Assembly: GCA_037447655.1 (NCBI GenBank)
Contig: JBBHKE010001611.1
Location: forward strand, 53,069 to 115,068
Origin: Zygnema cylindricum
Lineage: Eukaryota; Streptophyta; Zygnematophyceae; Zygnematales; Zygnemataceae
Reading direction: 5' to 3'
Length of the DNA: 62,000 bases
In this document: positions 10,087 through 22,035 of the stretch, piece by piece
Layout of the letters: each line of letters opens with the position of its first letter
Position numbering within the stretch: position 1 is the first letter of the stretch
The notes under the pieces: model-generated
The model's input: the letters and a program-made list of their open reading frames with translations, nothing else
The model's database searches: none
What the model was told of the DNA's origin: nothing
Position numbers and translations under genes: made by a program

Positions 10087-13000
10087 AACATGGAGAACTT
10101 CGGTATCTTTATATTGCCAACAACTCTTTCACTGGCTCACTTCCAAATTCTATGTTAGGGTTAGTGGGATTTTCTGCGCGAGAAAACTTGTTATCATGTA
10201 CAATTCCTGCAAATTTATTTAGGGACATTTCATCCGTAGACATTTCAAAGAATAACATTTCTGGACCAATTCCATCCTTAGGAAGAGAATTTCTTCCTCG
10301 ACTTTTTGCGCTAAACATGTCCCATAATAGTCTTAATGGAACTTTGCCTTTATCTTTTTTCACACACAAAAATCTGATTACTGTCGATCTCAGATATAAT
10401 GAAATTTCCAATATTTCTCTTCCTTCAGATTCGACAACTATTAGTCAAATTAATACTCTCCTTCTTTCAAACAATCGTATTTCCTCGATTCCCGTAGATA
10501 TAGGAAATCTTTTTGCTTTAAGAGTTTTAGAATTGACAAACAATGGTATTTCGGGAAATATTCCAGAAAACATGGGAAAACTTACTTCTCTCATTCAACT
10601 CCTCCTGTCCAACAATAGTTTGACAGGTGGCATTCCAGAGGAGCTCGGAAACCTAACTTACCTAAACCAACTTTATTTGGACAAAAATTTCCTTTCCGGA
10701 GAAATCCCAACATCTTTAGGAAGCTTAAACATGCTGACCAAACTTCAAATTTCCAGAATTCAGTTATCGGGAAATATTCTTCAAGTCTCAAAAATCTCTC
10801 CTCTCTTCGGCTTCTCGACCTCTCTTCTAATTCCCTTTCTGGTTCAACTCCCGGAGTTCTTTCCGGGTTTCCCACTTCTGTAATACTCAATTTCTCAAGT
10901 AATTTAGTGGAAGGAAAAATCCCAGCTAAAAGTCTTAGCATTTCTGACCCCTCTTATTTTGCCAATAATACGAATCTTTGCGGATCTCCTCTTCTACATG
11001 TCCTCCGAAAGGTTTAAAAACTGGAGCCGTAGTCGGTATTTCAGTTTCTGTCTCACTTGTTTTGATTTCTTTGGTTTTATTGGGAATATTTTGTTTCTGT
11101 CGATTAAGACGATATAGACCCGATAACGGAGAACTTGATTTGTACCACATTTTACCATTTTCTCTCACTTAAAAGATTTAATGAAGGCGACAAACAATTG
11201 GTCGAAAACAAATCTTCTCGGAGTCGGTGGTTTCGGTTCCGTTTACCAGTAAGTTAAACAAAACTGGGTAAAATTGGGTAAATTGATTGATTTTAAAAAG
11301 GTGAAATAAGTCAAACATGGGTAAAATGAGACAGATAATTGAAAAATAAAATTGAAGGAAAATATAATCGTCAACTCGTTTTCTGTAAGAATTTTGTTAA
11401 GGAAAAAAATTAGGCTTGGGCAGGTTACCTTATATGGGAAACATTTTGAAGTTTCCTAATTCTGTGAGGTTTTCTGACACTTTTTCTTGGAGAAGAGGAG
11501 TCTTAATCTCAGAAGTGCTTGATAAGAGTTATGCTGTACTCTCTCTCCCTCTCCCTCTCCCTCTCCCTCTCCCTCTCCTCTCCCTCTTCCTCTCACTTTC
11601 CTCTCCTCGCCTCTCCCTCTCCTCTCCCTCTCCTTTCCTCTCCCTCTCCTCTCTCTCTCTCTCCCTCTCCCTCTCCCTCTCCCTCTCCTCCTCATCCCCC
11701 AAAATCTTCTCCACTCCCTCTCTCGGTTTCATGCCACCTCTATCACTCTCTCTCTCTCTTGCATTCTCCTCTCTTCCTCCCACTCCCCCCCCTCCCTCCC
11801 CTCCCTCCATCCCTAACCTCCCCTCAGCATGTCGGTGTCTTTGTCTAGTCTCGTCCAGAATTGTAGATTTTGATTAATTTAAATGTGAATTTGTTGCAAA
11901 TCTTTTATCTTAAAATATAAGTGATTTTATTGAATTTGATCTTCTTTTGGAGAATATTAGAAACATAAACCTAAAACATCATCTTTAGATGTTGATTTTG
12001 TATCTATTTTCCTAAAATACCAAAGGGATGCTCCATGCCAACATTTTTGGACTAGGCAAAAGACAAGAATAGAGCTGAATAATAAGAGTTATAAAATGAT
12101 GATGTTTTTGAAAAAGTATACGACTTAATTACCACACAATTTAATACAAACAAATTGAAAACTTAGGTTGTTGAGAGTATTACTTTCATATGATTTCTAC
12201 TTTTTGTCGGATGAAGTTACTGTGGAAGTAATCTCTCTTGTTTTGTTGTTTGCTTTTTCTTCACTTATTTTTCAGAGCTACTTTATCGGATGGAATTACA
12301 AAAGTAGCCATTAAAAGACTTGTAAAAGGAAGTAGTCAGGGCTTATCCAAACTCAAAGCAGAAGTTCGAACGTTAGGTCAAATGAAACAGAAAAATTTTG
12401 TAAGACTTATCGGAAGTTATATATCCAAGAAAGAATCTCTTTTAATTTACGAATTTCTTTCCGGAGGCGACCTCGACAGTTCCTATTCGTCGACAAAAAG
12501 GTCTTTGACGATTGGTTTGTCCGACATAATGTCCTTTTAGGCGCCGCTGAAGGATTGAAATACCTTCATCACGATAGTAATCCCGTGGTAATTCATTGAG
12601 ATATTAAACCTCCAAATATTCTTTTAGACGAAGAAATGGAAGCTCATGGGGCCGATTTTGTACTCGCGAAAGTGATCGATCGTAACGAGCAAACTCATTT
12701 ATCGACGGCAGTTTCTGGAACCGTAGGATATATGGCACAAGAATATGTACGAAGTGGGAGATTATCGACAAAAACCGATGTTTTTGCTTTTGGAATTGTT
12801 ATTTTACAAGTTCTTACAGGAAGGACACCGACAGATCGAACTATAGGAGACGCAGGACTTGCGAAATGGGTGAGTCAACTTTGGATGAGAAATGCGACGA
12901 TTGACGCAATTGATCCGAAATTATCGCTCAAAAACGGAGAATTGAAACAGGTTATGGGAACTTTAATAGTTGGTCTTATGTGTACTTCGAGACTTCCGGA

Positions 13001-13097
13001 AGATAGACCGACAATGGCCGAAGTTGTCCATTTATTGGAGCATATCGATATGTTTGTCTCGAAAATTACTCCCAAAAATGATTTAATCTCTCAATGA
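10087..13097 (+). pseudogene. LRR receptor-like kinase pseudogene 1 (5' truncated)
   Basis: Exon 1 (10087-11248) encodes about ten plant LRRs (for example ALRVLELTNNGISGNIPE and L-YLNQLYLDKNFLSGEIP), then a C-terminal cap with NLCGSP, a membrane helix (GISVSVSLVLISLVLLGIF) and the start of the kinase domain up to GVGGFGSVY. Exon 2 (12276-13097) continues with VAIKRL, the catalytic loop and the C-lobe to the stop. The GT..AG intron joins CA to A to give Q in phase. Frameshifts occur near 10785, 10990, 11160 and 12480. In the catalytic loop HRD reads H-stop-D (TGA at 12597-12599), DFG reads DFV, and APE reads AQE. The first LRRs and signal peptide are missing: homology starts abruptly at 10087. 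It should be a dead kinase and probably makes no receptor. Confidence 0.85.
11249..12275 (+). other. RLK1 intron with CT microsatellite
   Basis: Donor is CA/GTAAGT and acceptor TTTTTCAG. A pyrimidine tract of CTCCCT/CTCTCC units fills about 11539-11820. Flanking intron sequence (GAGAAGAGGAGTCTTAATCT) recurs at 30415-30440 in the third RLK copy, so the microsatellite predates that duplication. Confidence 0.75.
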
Positions 13098-14129
13098 CTG
13101 ATCTTGGGGTTTTCTTTTGAAGGGCGGTTCTATTTCGAAGTCGCTTTTACCCCTCAAAGATTTCGTTTTTGCCTGCCGACGGTGGTTTTTTTTCTTCAAT
13201 ATTGATTTGACCACTCTAAACTTCTCACAGATTGGTTTTGAAGATTGGTGTGAAGGATCGATTTAGCTGTCAAGTTTGTTTTTACCTCTTCAAAGATTTT
13301 GACCTTGCCTTCTAAAGGAGTTTAGGTCCAGGAATAACAGCTGGGGATTTTTGCACCTTCCATATTTGATTTTCTGGTTTTAGAATGTCAAGTATTACGG
13401 CCCTTTTTTTTGGTCTCAATTCTCTGTGAAATTGTAGAAAAAACATAAACATTTTGTAAAAAGATAGTTTGCAGTTTTGTCTGTCTTCACAAACTGCAAT
13501 ATTTTTAGAGACTAGCATTTCAGTTAGATAAGTTTTGTTCGGACGGTGGGTGTTTATAAGAGTAAAAAGATTTACTGTCCTTAGACAAAAGGAATCCTCA
13601 GAGTAGTCAGAAGAATTCTTTTTTTCTTTTCGTTATTTTTAGGCAGCATCTCGGTGCACACCTTTTGTGTTTTTGGATGTACAAAATGGATTGCCTATCA
13701 CATTGGATTTTGATAATTGAACAATACGTTGAACAATAATTGATTATAAAACTCATGTTGCTCTAAATATGAGAATGAACGTTGTTGTGTTGATTATTCT
13801 TGTGCAAAAAGATATATTCATTTATTTACAAGCAATCCGCCCTTCCCCATTTTATTTGTTCAAGAAGCAACACATGATCATCGTTTCTAATGCTTGTGAG
13901 AGTTACCCAAAAAAAAAAAAAACCTTGTAAAAGTTGAAAACCCTAAAAACAAACATGTCAACTGCTTGCGGGCGGGCGTCGGGAAGATAAATTAGACGAC
14001 CGGGTATATTGTTGTAAAACTTGACGTTTGCGGCTGCTGGCCGGCAACTAAATATTGACGATTCCGCCTGGACCGGTGAAAATGTGTTTTCCACGACACT
14101 AGCAACTCTATATTTTGATAATTTCTATA
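13098..14129. other. Intergenic, nothing recognised
   Basis: AT-rich sequence between two RLK pseudogenes. No repeat end, RNA gene or coding pattern is evident. Confidence 0.5.
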
Positions 14130-14130
14130 T

Positions 14131-16521
14131 AGGTAACGTAACTCTCTTACCGGTCAAATTCCATCGTCTATTTTCGAATTCGACCGTCTTGTAGAGTTTT
14201 ATGCTCCAAATAATTTGCTCAGTGGACCTTTACCCGCCAATACTTTCGGCTCAAATATTGCAATTCTCGATGTTTCCAACAATAACTTATCTGGTTCGCT
14301 TCCTTTATAGGATTTAATATTTTTAAACTCACACGCCTAAGTCTTTCGCATAATAAGCTCTCTGGTTCGATTTCGTCGGAATTTTTTTCAATTAAAGAAC
14401 TCTGCGGTTCTCGATTTCAGTTCGAATCAATTCATGGGATCCATTGCATTTCCACAGGAATTAGAAAATGCCTCTTTGTTACAATTTCTATCTCTTTCCA
14501 ATAACCTAATTAGTGGCTCTATTCCTAAAACATGGGATACTTACTTAAGCTCCGTGCTCGACAGAGCCTCCACGGAAACAATTTTTCCGGAAATATTCCT
14601 CGAGAACTTGGAAATCTTACCAGCCTCCAAGTCTTAAACCTCTCCTATAACAAGTTGACAGGCGGCATTCCATCAGAACTTGGAAAATTGTTAGCCCTTT
14701 CCATTTTAAAACTTGATAATAACTATTGTTCAAAACCAATTCCGGAAAAACTGTGTGAAATTATCTCTCGGTGTGCTTAATTTCAGCAAAAATCAACTAT
14801 GTGGTTCAATTCCTTCCTGTTTTGGCAACATTATTAATTTAAAAGAATTTAATGTCGCTGACAATAAGCTAACAGGCTTAATTCCAACCGAATTTTCCGG
14901 TCTCCCAACATTAAAGCTGGTTAATTTCTCAAACATTTTTTTATCAAGTCCAATTCCGAAAGGAAATTTAAGTCGTTTTGGGCCTTCATCATTTGAAAAT
15001 AATGGTGGTCTTTGTGGCTTTCCTCTTCATCCGTGCCCATTAGGTTTAAATCTCGGGACTACTATTGGAATTTTGTTCGGAATTTTTTTTCTATTTATAG
15101 GTTCTATTGTACTAATGGTTGGTTTTCTGCACCGGTTTTAGAATTTCGGAAAAGATGAAGGAGAATTAAGAATGTACCATAGTGTAGGTTTTCGCTCGAC
15201 TTACAAAGCTATTTTAGAGGCAACTGATAATTGGTCAGAATCTCACCTTCTCGGAACCGGTGGATTTGGGTCCGTTTACAGGTACGAGAATTTTAAGAAG
15301 TTTGGATTCATTTTCTTCGCAAATATTTCACTTTACTGTGTTTCTTTAAGACTAACGGTTTTTCTATGAGCTTGGGAAACTGTAACATTTTTGCCGTCTT
15401 TGTTTTGAAGCTTTCCTGCTTTTTTTTCTTGTACTTTTTTATGGATTTGCAACCGTCCTGACTGTTTCGTCTCATTTGGTTGAAATTTAAGAACTACTTT
15501 AAGAAATTCTTATGTAGTTTTGTACAAAAGAAATCATATCACCCTGATTTTGTTGTTTCAATTCGTTTTCTTTTAAGAACTTCTTTAAGAACTTCTTTAA
15601 GAACTCCTTTAAGAATTTAAGCTTTTTTGGAAACCTGAAAAGGAACTGCTGACGTTTATTAAATACGTTTATTTACATTAATACATTTATTTGCTTATTA
15701 TATTTTTTCTTCATTTAAACAGAGCTCTCTTGAAGGACAACAAGACAATTGTTGCGACAAAACGCCTCTCTCAAGAAAGTAAACAAGGGAAAAGGGAATT
15801 GGAAGCGGAAATCGCGACTTTGGCAATATTGAGACATCGAAATATTGTGAAACTTCTCGGAAGTTACGTCAGCAATAGCGAATTTTTGCTAATCTATGAC
15901 TATCTTCCTAGAGGAGATCTTTCCCTTTACATTCATCACAATAAAACAGATTTATTTCGATTCTGGATTATTCGACATAGAATGTTATTGGATACAGCAA
16001 AAGGCCTAAAATATCTCCACGAAGATAATCATCCCTCTATCATACATCGCGACATTAAACCCCAAAACATTTTGATCGATGAAAATTTAGGAGCTCGTCT
16101 TGCCGATTTTGGTCTTGCTCGAGAAGGTCCTTTAGAAAATAATGAAAATTCAACAAATGTTTGCGGTACGGTTGGGTACATGGCTTTGGATTATTTTCAA
16201 ACGAGAAGATTTTCGACGTGCACCGATATTTTTGCTTTTGGAGTTGTGATTTTGGAAGCTGTTTCCGGAAAACCTCCGACCAGTCAAAGTTTGGGAGAAG
16301 ATTCTTTAACTTCTTGGATTAGCAAAATGTGGATGGAAAGAAAAGCTTTGGAGGCAGTTGACCCAAAATTAGATTTAGAAAGGGAAGAAATTGGAGAAGT
16401 TTTGGGAACTATAAAAATTGGATTATTATGTACGGCGAAATCTCCCGAAGAGAGACCGACAATTGGACAAGTTTTGCACTTATTGGAAAGAATAGAAATT
16501 TTTAGGCGTAATTTTTTGTAA
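14131..16521 (+). pseudogene. LRR receptor-like kinase 2: decayed ectodomain, intact kinase exon
   Basis: The LRR region begins near 14131 with GQIPSSIFEFDRLVEF-like sequence and contains stops near 14308 and frame changes near 14530 and 14640-14760. LRRs continue to a cap ending NNGGLCGFPLHPC, then a membrane helix (TTIGILFGIFFLFIGSIVLMV). An in-frame TAG lies at 15139-15141, just after the helix. Exon 1 ends at 15281 in GTGGFGSVYR, and exon 2 (15723-16521) is a fully open kinase remainder: VATK lysine, HRDIKPQN (CAT-CGC-GAC at 16045), DFG at 16105, GTVGYMALDY in place of GT-GYMAPEY, and a D-F-FGVVILE helix. The splice junction is in phase (AG + A). The amino-terminal signal region is not visible. 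The kinase exon looks selectively preserved or only recently released; as a whole gene it is broken. Confidence 0.85.
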
Positions 16522-17051
16522 GACCGACGAATAAGAGAGGAGAGTAGAAATAGAGCGATAAAACAAGGCCAATTATTTCAGAAGAAGAATAGAGAATACT
16601 ATGTATTATAACTTTTTCGAGAGGATGAATGGCATATGAATAATTTGGGAGGAAATAAACGGAGAAAGAAACAAATAGAAGGAACATAAGGAGTGGGAAT
16701 AGAAACGAAAGAGGGGGAATTGCAATAGAGAATAAGGAGCACACACAATAAAGGGAATGTTAGAATTAAATTCGATTCTGTTTCTTAAATTCAAAAGCTT
16801 GAAGAATAGTGAAGCATGGTGTAGTGGATAACAATGTGGTTTTTGTGCAGAAATATGCTCTTTTTTTGTTTTTTGATTTTGAGTTTTTAAGTAACCAGAT
16901 TGAGATCCAATATTTAATGTATCAACTCTACAATTTTTCGCCTTTTACCAAATTTTCCGTCTTTTGTCCGTTTTTCTTCTGAAGTTCAATCAAATTTCAC
17001 AAATAAACTCTACAAAAATAATTCCTCAAGGTATACTTGTGGAACCATTAT
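16522..17051. other. Intergenic downstream of RLK2
   Basis: AT-rich, with no gene. It includes a weak tRNA-like segment, listed separately. Confidence 0.4.
16814..16913 (+). repeat. Possible tRNA-derived (SINE-like) fragment
   Basis: GCATGGTGTAGTGGATAACA resembles a tRNA 5' half with an A box, and CAGATTGAGATCCAA about 75 bases later resembles a B box. No convincing cloverleaf or acceptor stem forms, so a functional tRNA is unlikely. Confidence 0.25.
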
Positions 17052-17750
17052 TAATGATAAAATACTAATTACATCCTCAGGTTTTTTTTTTTCCTTCTGA
17101 TCATAAAATAGCGTCATAATGTTTTTTTCTTTTTCTTTCCGCTTATTCGTTTTTTGGTTCAAAGTTGTTAACACTAAAATCATTCCTCATACTAGATTTT
17201 CTTTAGGTATATAATTTACAAAAAAAAAAAAAAAAGATAGATAAATAGCGATGAACCATCAAAGCTTTTGAATCAACAAAATGATAAAATTAAACTGTTA
17301 ACGAAACTTAAAAACTAAACTGTTTTTGAAATTTCTAAACTAATCTGTTTTTTGAATTGTGGAAAAGTTTTAAGCGGTTGTAAAACTTGTTGAATGTTGG
17401 AAAAGAGGGAAAAAAAATAAAAAAAATCTTTGTACTGAAACATAAAATGTTTGTTTACTTTTCGTATGTATTTTACAAAAACCTGTTTTTGTCTTGGCAG
17501 ATAAAAAATAATCACAAATCTTTAAATTGTTAATATATGCTACTAAATTTGAACATGACGGTTTTCCAAACCATAATAAAGGAAACGAAAAAAAGATTAA
17601 CCGGATTAAGTTAAATCCTCACCATCAAGTAATTAAGTCAAATTAAAGAAATTACTAAGGGACATATGAGAAGTCAGCATACAAAAAACTCTCACTTGTC
17701 TTTAAAAAGGAAAATACATAAACCTCAAACTCAAGTTTCCACATAAAAAA

Positions 17751-17972
17751 TTAACCGAAATTTTCAACAAAAACAACAGTTGCAATTATAAAAACTGATA
17801 AAGTGGCAATAAACAATCTTAAAATAGCTACCCTGTCAACAGTAAAGAAATCACTATTCCACTGTCTTGACCCATAAGCTAAAAACCCCAATATATCTCC
17901 TTCCCCCCATCCAAACTTCAATCCCATTAAAAACATAACAAAACCCTTAAAGTAACAAAAAATAAACCCCAA
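17751..17972 (-). CDS. Hydrophobic small frame, left-arm copy
   Basis: 73 codons starting MGFIFCYFKGFVMFLMG with two hydrophobic stretches (around residues 3-20 and 45-70). The right-arm copy (26254-26475) differs at only two residues (D/E and A/V). It lies just downstream of the cysteine-rich exon on the same strand and may simply be its 3' untranslated region. Not recognised. Confidence 0.2.
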   Translation of the reverse strand: MGFIFCYFKGFVMFLMGLKFGWGEGDILGFLAYGSRQWNSDFFTVDRVAILRLFIATLSVFIIATVVFVENFG

Positions 17973-18028
17973 AAAACGAAATCCCTAAGGAAAAACACAT
18001 TCCTGAATAATAAAAAAAAGGGAACATG

Positions 18029-18253
18029 TCACTCCACAGTTGACGACGAAACTGACAGATAACAAAAAGTGACATTCTTCGGCACATTTTTACCCGCTAT
18101 ACAGTATCTGTAAATGGCACAATCGTACGCTTTCGCTACGGTCATACTATTTTTGAAGTACGTGGCGATAATCGTGCTGCACGGCGTGATCGCGGTTGTC
18201 TTTCTCCTCAGGCCCTTACACGAAGTCCCGCACGTCGACATCTGCCACGTGGA
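18029..18253 (-). CDS. Cysteine-rich 75-codon exon, left-arm copy
   Basis: A splice-acceptor-like TGTACTTCCGCAG precedes a phase-0 open stretch ending GTG GAG TGA. It contains six cysteines in the order C-x3-C, PC, DC-x5-C, FC (TCGTSCKG, TPCST, YDCAIYRYC, TFCY). The right-arm copy has the same length, the same cysteines and an open frame. Size and cysteine pattern would suit the C-terminal exon of a small secreted cysteine-rich protein, but I recognise no family and see no first exon or signal peptide. Confidence 0.3.
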   Translation of the reverse strand, partial: STWQMSTCGTSCKGLRRKTTAITPCSTIIATYFKNSMTVAKAYDCAIYRYCIAGKNVPKNVTFCYLSVSSSTVE

Positions 18254-18372
18254 CTGCGGAAGTACACAAACAAATGAATGTAGAGACAGATGAATAAATA
18301 CATACGTTATGCATATTATATATATATATATATATAAATGTATGACATATCTGTTATCTGTCATGTATTTAT

Positions 18373-18775
18373 AGAGAGAGAGAATTCTCTTGATTGAGAG
18401 AAAGGGAGAGAGATGGAGAGGGAGAGAGAGAGAGAGGGGGAGAGGGAGAGGGAGAGGGAGAGGGAGGAAAAGAGAAACAGAGAGAGAGGAGAGAAAGGAG
18501 AGAGACAGGAGGAGAGAGAGAGAGGGAGAGAGAGACAGAAGGGGGAGAGGGAGAGAGAGAGGGGGGAGAGGAAAGGGGAGGGGGTGAGGAAAGGAGAGGG
18601 AGAGGGAGAGAGGGGGGGAGGGGAGAGGGAGAGGGAGGAAGGGGGGAGAGGGAGGGGGAGGGGAGAGGGAGAGGGGGAGAGAGGGAGAGAGAGAGATGAG
18701 AGAGGGAGAGCGAGAGAGAGAGAGAGTGGAGAGGGGAGAGGGGAGAGGGGAAAGGGGAGAGGGGAGAGGGGAGAA

Positions 18776-18828
<53 letters not shown>

Positions 18829-18880
18829 GAAGGGAGAGGGGAGAGGGGAGGGGGGAGAGGGTGTTAGGGAGGGAGGGAGA
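18373..18880. repeat. Polypurine (GA/GGGA) microsatellite
   Basis: About 500 bases of almost uninterrupted purine on the plus strand. Long open frames through it (R/E/G-only peptides) are artefacts of composition. The inverted partner is the pyrimidine tract at 25345-25865. Confidence 0.95.
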
Positions 18881-20563
18881 CGGCCTACACTATTTCAGGT
18901 GTGACAAAAATAAACCTTTTTAGGGCAGTTATAATCATAATCGGTATTCCTCTTCCCACAAAGAAAAAAAAAGCGTTTCACTTAAATTGGGAGAAATATG
19001 ATTTACTTTTCTTAAATTTAGTTATAATTTTCATTTTTGAAGGAAGAACTTGAAAAAATTGAGAAGCTGGGTTGAAATAATTATAGGAAGATTAATCACA
19101 GTAAAAAATTAAATATATGATAAATAGAAAATAAAGAAAAAAATAAAAAAAATAAATAAATAGTAAATAACTAAAACATTGCATGCCTAATATTAAACAA
19201 TTGATCCAAGATAGAAGACATAATTTTTTTTTGTTTTGTATTTTTTTTGGACTTACCTGTAGTAGACAAATACGTTTTTTTTTTTCTTTTTTTTGACCGG
19301 ATTTGAAATTTTCCTTATAAAATAGAGGTTGAGATTTGAAAAACTTTTCAAAATTGAATCAGGCTATTCTCTTTTTTTTTTTTTCTTTTTATGATGTTGA
19401 AATCAAAAAAATGGTTTTGACAAAATTCTTCTGATGAAATTTCGGGAACGACTGAAAGGAAAATAAATAAATATATATAAAAAAAAACAAAAAATTTAGA
19501 ATTTTAAATGAAATTTGCACTGCTTAGCGATCAGATGATTTAAAAAAAACTAAAATCTTTCACTATTTATAGCTTGAATATATTTTTTTCTTGTTTCAAC
19601 GCATTTTTCTGGTGTTGACTTTTCTTTTTTTTCCAAGCGTCTTAAAACTGCCCGGTAAGCTACAATCCGTACGGTTACAAAACATAAAACTTTAAATAAT
19701 ACGGATGTCAAGCAATTAGCCAATTACGAAACACATTCGTACACTTTCATTCTGTACGGTTCATACGAACTGCACGTTATGAAATGTTTTGTTTACGCGC
19801 AGAGCATTTGATTCAGAAACTTTCACTGGCGTCCGGAATTTTGTCGTTTCTGACTTAACTCGACTGCCGGCGGAAATGCGTCTATTCTCCGGTAGTCCTG
19901 TCGTGTAGTCCATTAATGTATATTTTCGGCCGCGTCAGGTCAAAGTTTCGGTCAAATCATTGTCATTTTTGTCGTTATCATTTTTGGAATGACCGGAAAA
20001 AGATCAATGATTGGAGAACTGCGGAAAATCCGGAGAGCCACTTATTCTATCACGTATTTTAATTTACTTAAAGAAACAACAACACAGGGTACACGGAATG
20101 TTTCAGAGCTTTTTCGTCGTAGAAGCAGAATTTGATTCGGCCATTATTTGAAATAGATCCCGAAAAAGTTTTTGACTCGTAAAGAAGCAGCCGTAAAAAA
20201 ACAAAAATTATGCATAGGTTTGTTCGTCCAATCGTCCTTGATTTTTTTTTTGTCACGGCGTTACTCACAGTGTGGCGATTGGATAAAAACATGAGGCGAG
20301 TCATCGAATGAGGCCCAGTATCTGGTCATAGCACAAAATGACAAAATGTTGACCTGAAATGTGGGACCCGATGAAGGGCTGAGCCCTCATCAGGACCAGT
20401 CAATCATTGTGGACGTAGACTTGACGTGAAAAAACAAAAGTGACCGCTAGTAGGAGTTCGAACTTCAGTTTTTTTCAAAAAGAGCGATTTTTGACCAGCA
20501 CATATGGGCCCAATGGAGACCAACCCTACCGTGCATCTTAACTGGTCCAGGATGACCTACAGT

Positions 20564-21019
20564 CATAGTTCAAAAGTAGGTGACCGTACGCCCATACAAT
20601 ATGCCTATTGTATGCAAAACATACAATATGGCCTTAAGACCCATATTGTATTGGCAGCAAAATGAAATGAAATAGTAACAGGGTTGAGTTGCACATGGAT
20701 CGATAGAGAATTATCGTCATGTCTAAATTTGAAAAAAAAATAGGACAAAAAAAACTTTTTCTGTGAGTTTTGAGCGACTTTTTATTTAAACCGTCAGATT
20801 TGACCGATCTGATGGTAGTTGATGAAAGTAACGATCTAAGAAGATCACATGAAAAGCCCATAACACAACTTACGATTGGACTATCGTCAGATTCGGCCGA
20901 TCGGACGGTCGCTGATGAAAGTAGCGATCTAAGAAGATCACTTGGAAAGCCCGTAACACAGCTTACGCTTAAGGCGGCCTACAAAAGGCCTACCAAAAAA
21001 CTCCTACTTTTGAACAATG
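20564..21019. mobile_element. hAT-like miniature element, copy B
   Basis: Ends are CATAGTTCAAAAGTAGG and CCTACTTTTGAACAATG. The 8-bp direct duplication CCTACAGT flanks it at 20556-20563 and 21020-21027. It is internally related to copies A, C and D, in the opposite orientation, with an internal duplication of the CGATCTAAGAAGATCAC segment. Confidence 0.85.
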
Positions 21020-21121
21020 CCTACAGTCTACTAATCACCAATTCGTACGTCGACAAAACGGAAACGTTCCTAAATTGATGAGTTTACAATCTGGTCCGGT
21101 GTAGTTCAGTAAAGTGCAGTA

Positions 21122-21320
21122 CACCTTGAATCGTTATTAGCGTATAGAAATTATTAGTGTAAAGCATAAATTAGCGTCATTCATTTTAATTTAGTGCCAA
21201 TAGACGTGGCAGATTATGGTCCACGTCCTTAAATAGTGTAATTTATTATATTTAAGGTATCAATGTCAAAATTTTAGGGTGCCGATATAGCGTACATAAG
21301 GCTAATAACGATTCACAGTG
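21122..21320. mobile_element. CACCG-family element, 199 bp
   Basis: It begins CACCTTGAATCGTTATTAGC, ends GCTAATAACGATTCACAGTG, and is flanked by TA on both sides. It is the inverse-orientation relative of the 199-bp element at 49696-49894, sharing GACGTGGCAGATTATGGTCC. Confidence 0.85.
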
Positions 21321-21362
21321 TACAGGATACCGTGAATCGCTATTAGTGTTAAGAAATAATTA

Positions 21363-21851
21363 CACCGAGAATCGTAAATAGAGTTATGTACGCTAATTCC
21401 ATCACCCCAAATTTTGAGACTATCACTATAAATAGAGTACATATTCAAAATTATTCTTTACGTTATTTAAGGTACTTTTTGAATGAGCGTTAATATCTCT
21501 AATACAGTGCTGTTTTAAATAGTGTGGCGTACGGTCGGTGTCTGACCGTGCAAAACTGTGCTTTATTAAGTAAAAAAGTGCAAATAATGATTTAGTATAG
21601 GCCGTTTTCATATAACTGAGTTTTAACAAACCGCGTAATGCAAACGTCATAATGACTTGAAATTGTACGTTTTGTCAGATTCTGTACTTCTACTTAATTT
21701 ACAGTGAATATATTCAGCGCCCAATTTAGAGTTATTGATGAGTAAGAGTAAATTTCCTTTTTGAAAGAGTTATATCGCACAAATTAGAGTTCATAACTCT
21801 AATTATTTTTTTTACTCTATTTTTTTTTTACTCTAATTACGATTTGCGGTG
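21363..21851. mobile_element. CACCG-family element, 489 bp, nested
   Basis: Ends are CACCGAGAATCG and CGATTTGCGGTG. It sits in the sequence AGAAATAAT-TA ... TA-GTGTAAAG. The related unoccupied sequence near 2581 reads AGAAATCATTAGTGTAAC, so TA is the duplicated target. The interior resembles 44881-45385. Confidence 0.85.
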
Positions 21852-22035
21852 TAGTGTAAAGGTGCAATTAGTGTTATTAACTCTATTTTGGGTTAAAAGG
21901 CCAAACGCAAACTCATTTTACAATCATTTTCACGTCTCAACACCTTCATCTGATACTTTTTCTGTACGTTTGAACGTAAAAACGTTGTTGTTCAAATCGT
22001 GCAATTTTCTCATTTTTTCCCCTTTCTACGTATAA

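Larger units (their letters stand above)
17052..20482. repeat. Left arm of a 3.4 kb inverted repeat
   Basis: The arm is matched in inverse orientation by 23690-27170. Shared landmarks include the cysteine-rich exon (18029-18253 against 25973-26197), the 74/73-codon hydrophobic frame (17751-17972 against 26254-26475), the purine tract (18373-18880 against the pyrimidine tract 25345-25865), GACCGGAAAAAGATCAATG near 19992, and GACTGGTCCTGATGAGGGC-like sequence near the inner end. Differences are mostly single bases and small indels, and divergence rises towards the centre. The outer end coincides with TTAATAATGG, also present at the start of RLK3. Confidence 0.9.

Noticed and set aside
11416-11877. 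Plus-strand frame of 153 codons inside the RLK1 intron
   Set aside because: Most of it is CT microsatellite.
18390-18923. Open frames of 60-160 codons with only R, E and G
   Set aside because: They run through a purine microsatellite that has no stops in several frames at once.
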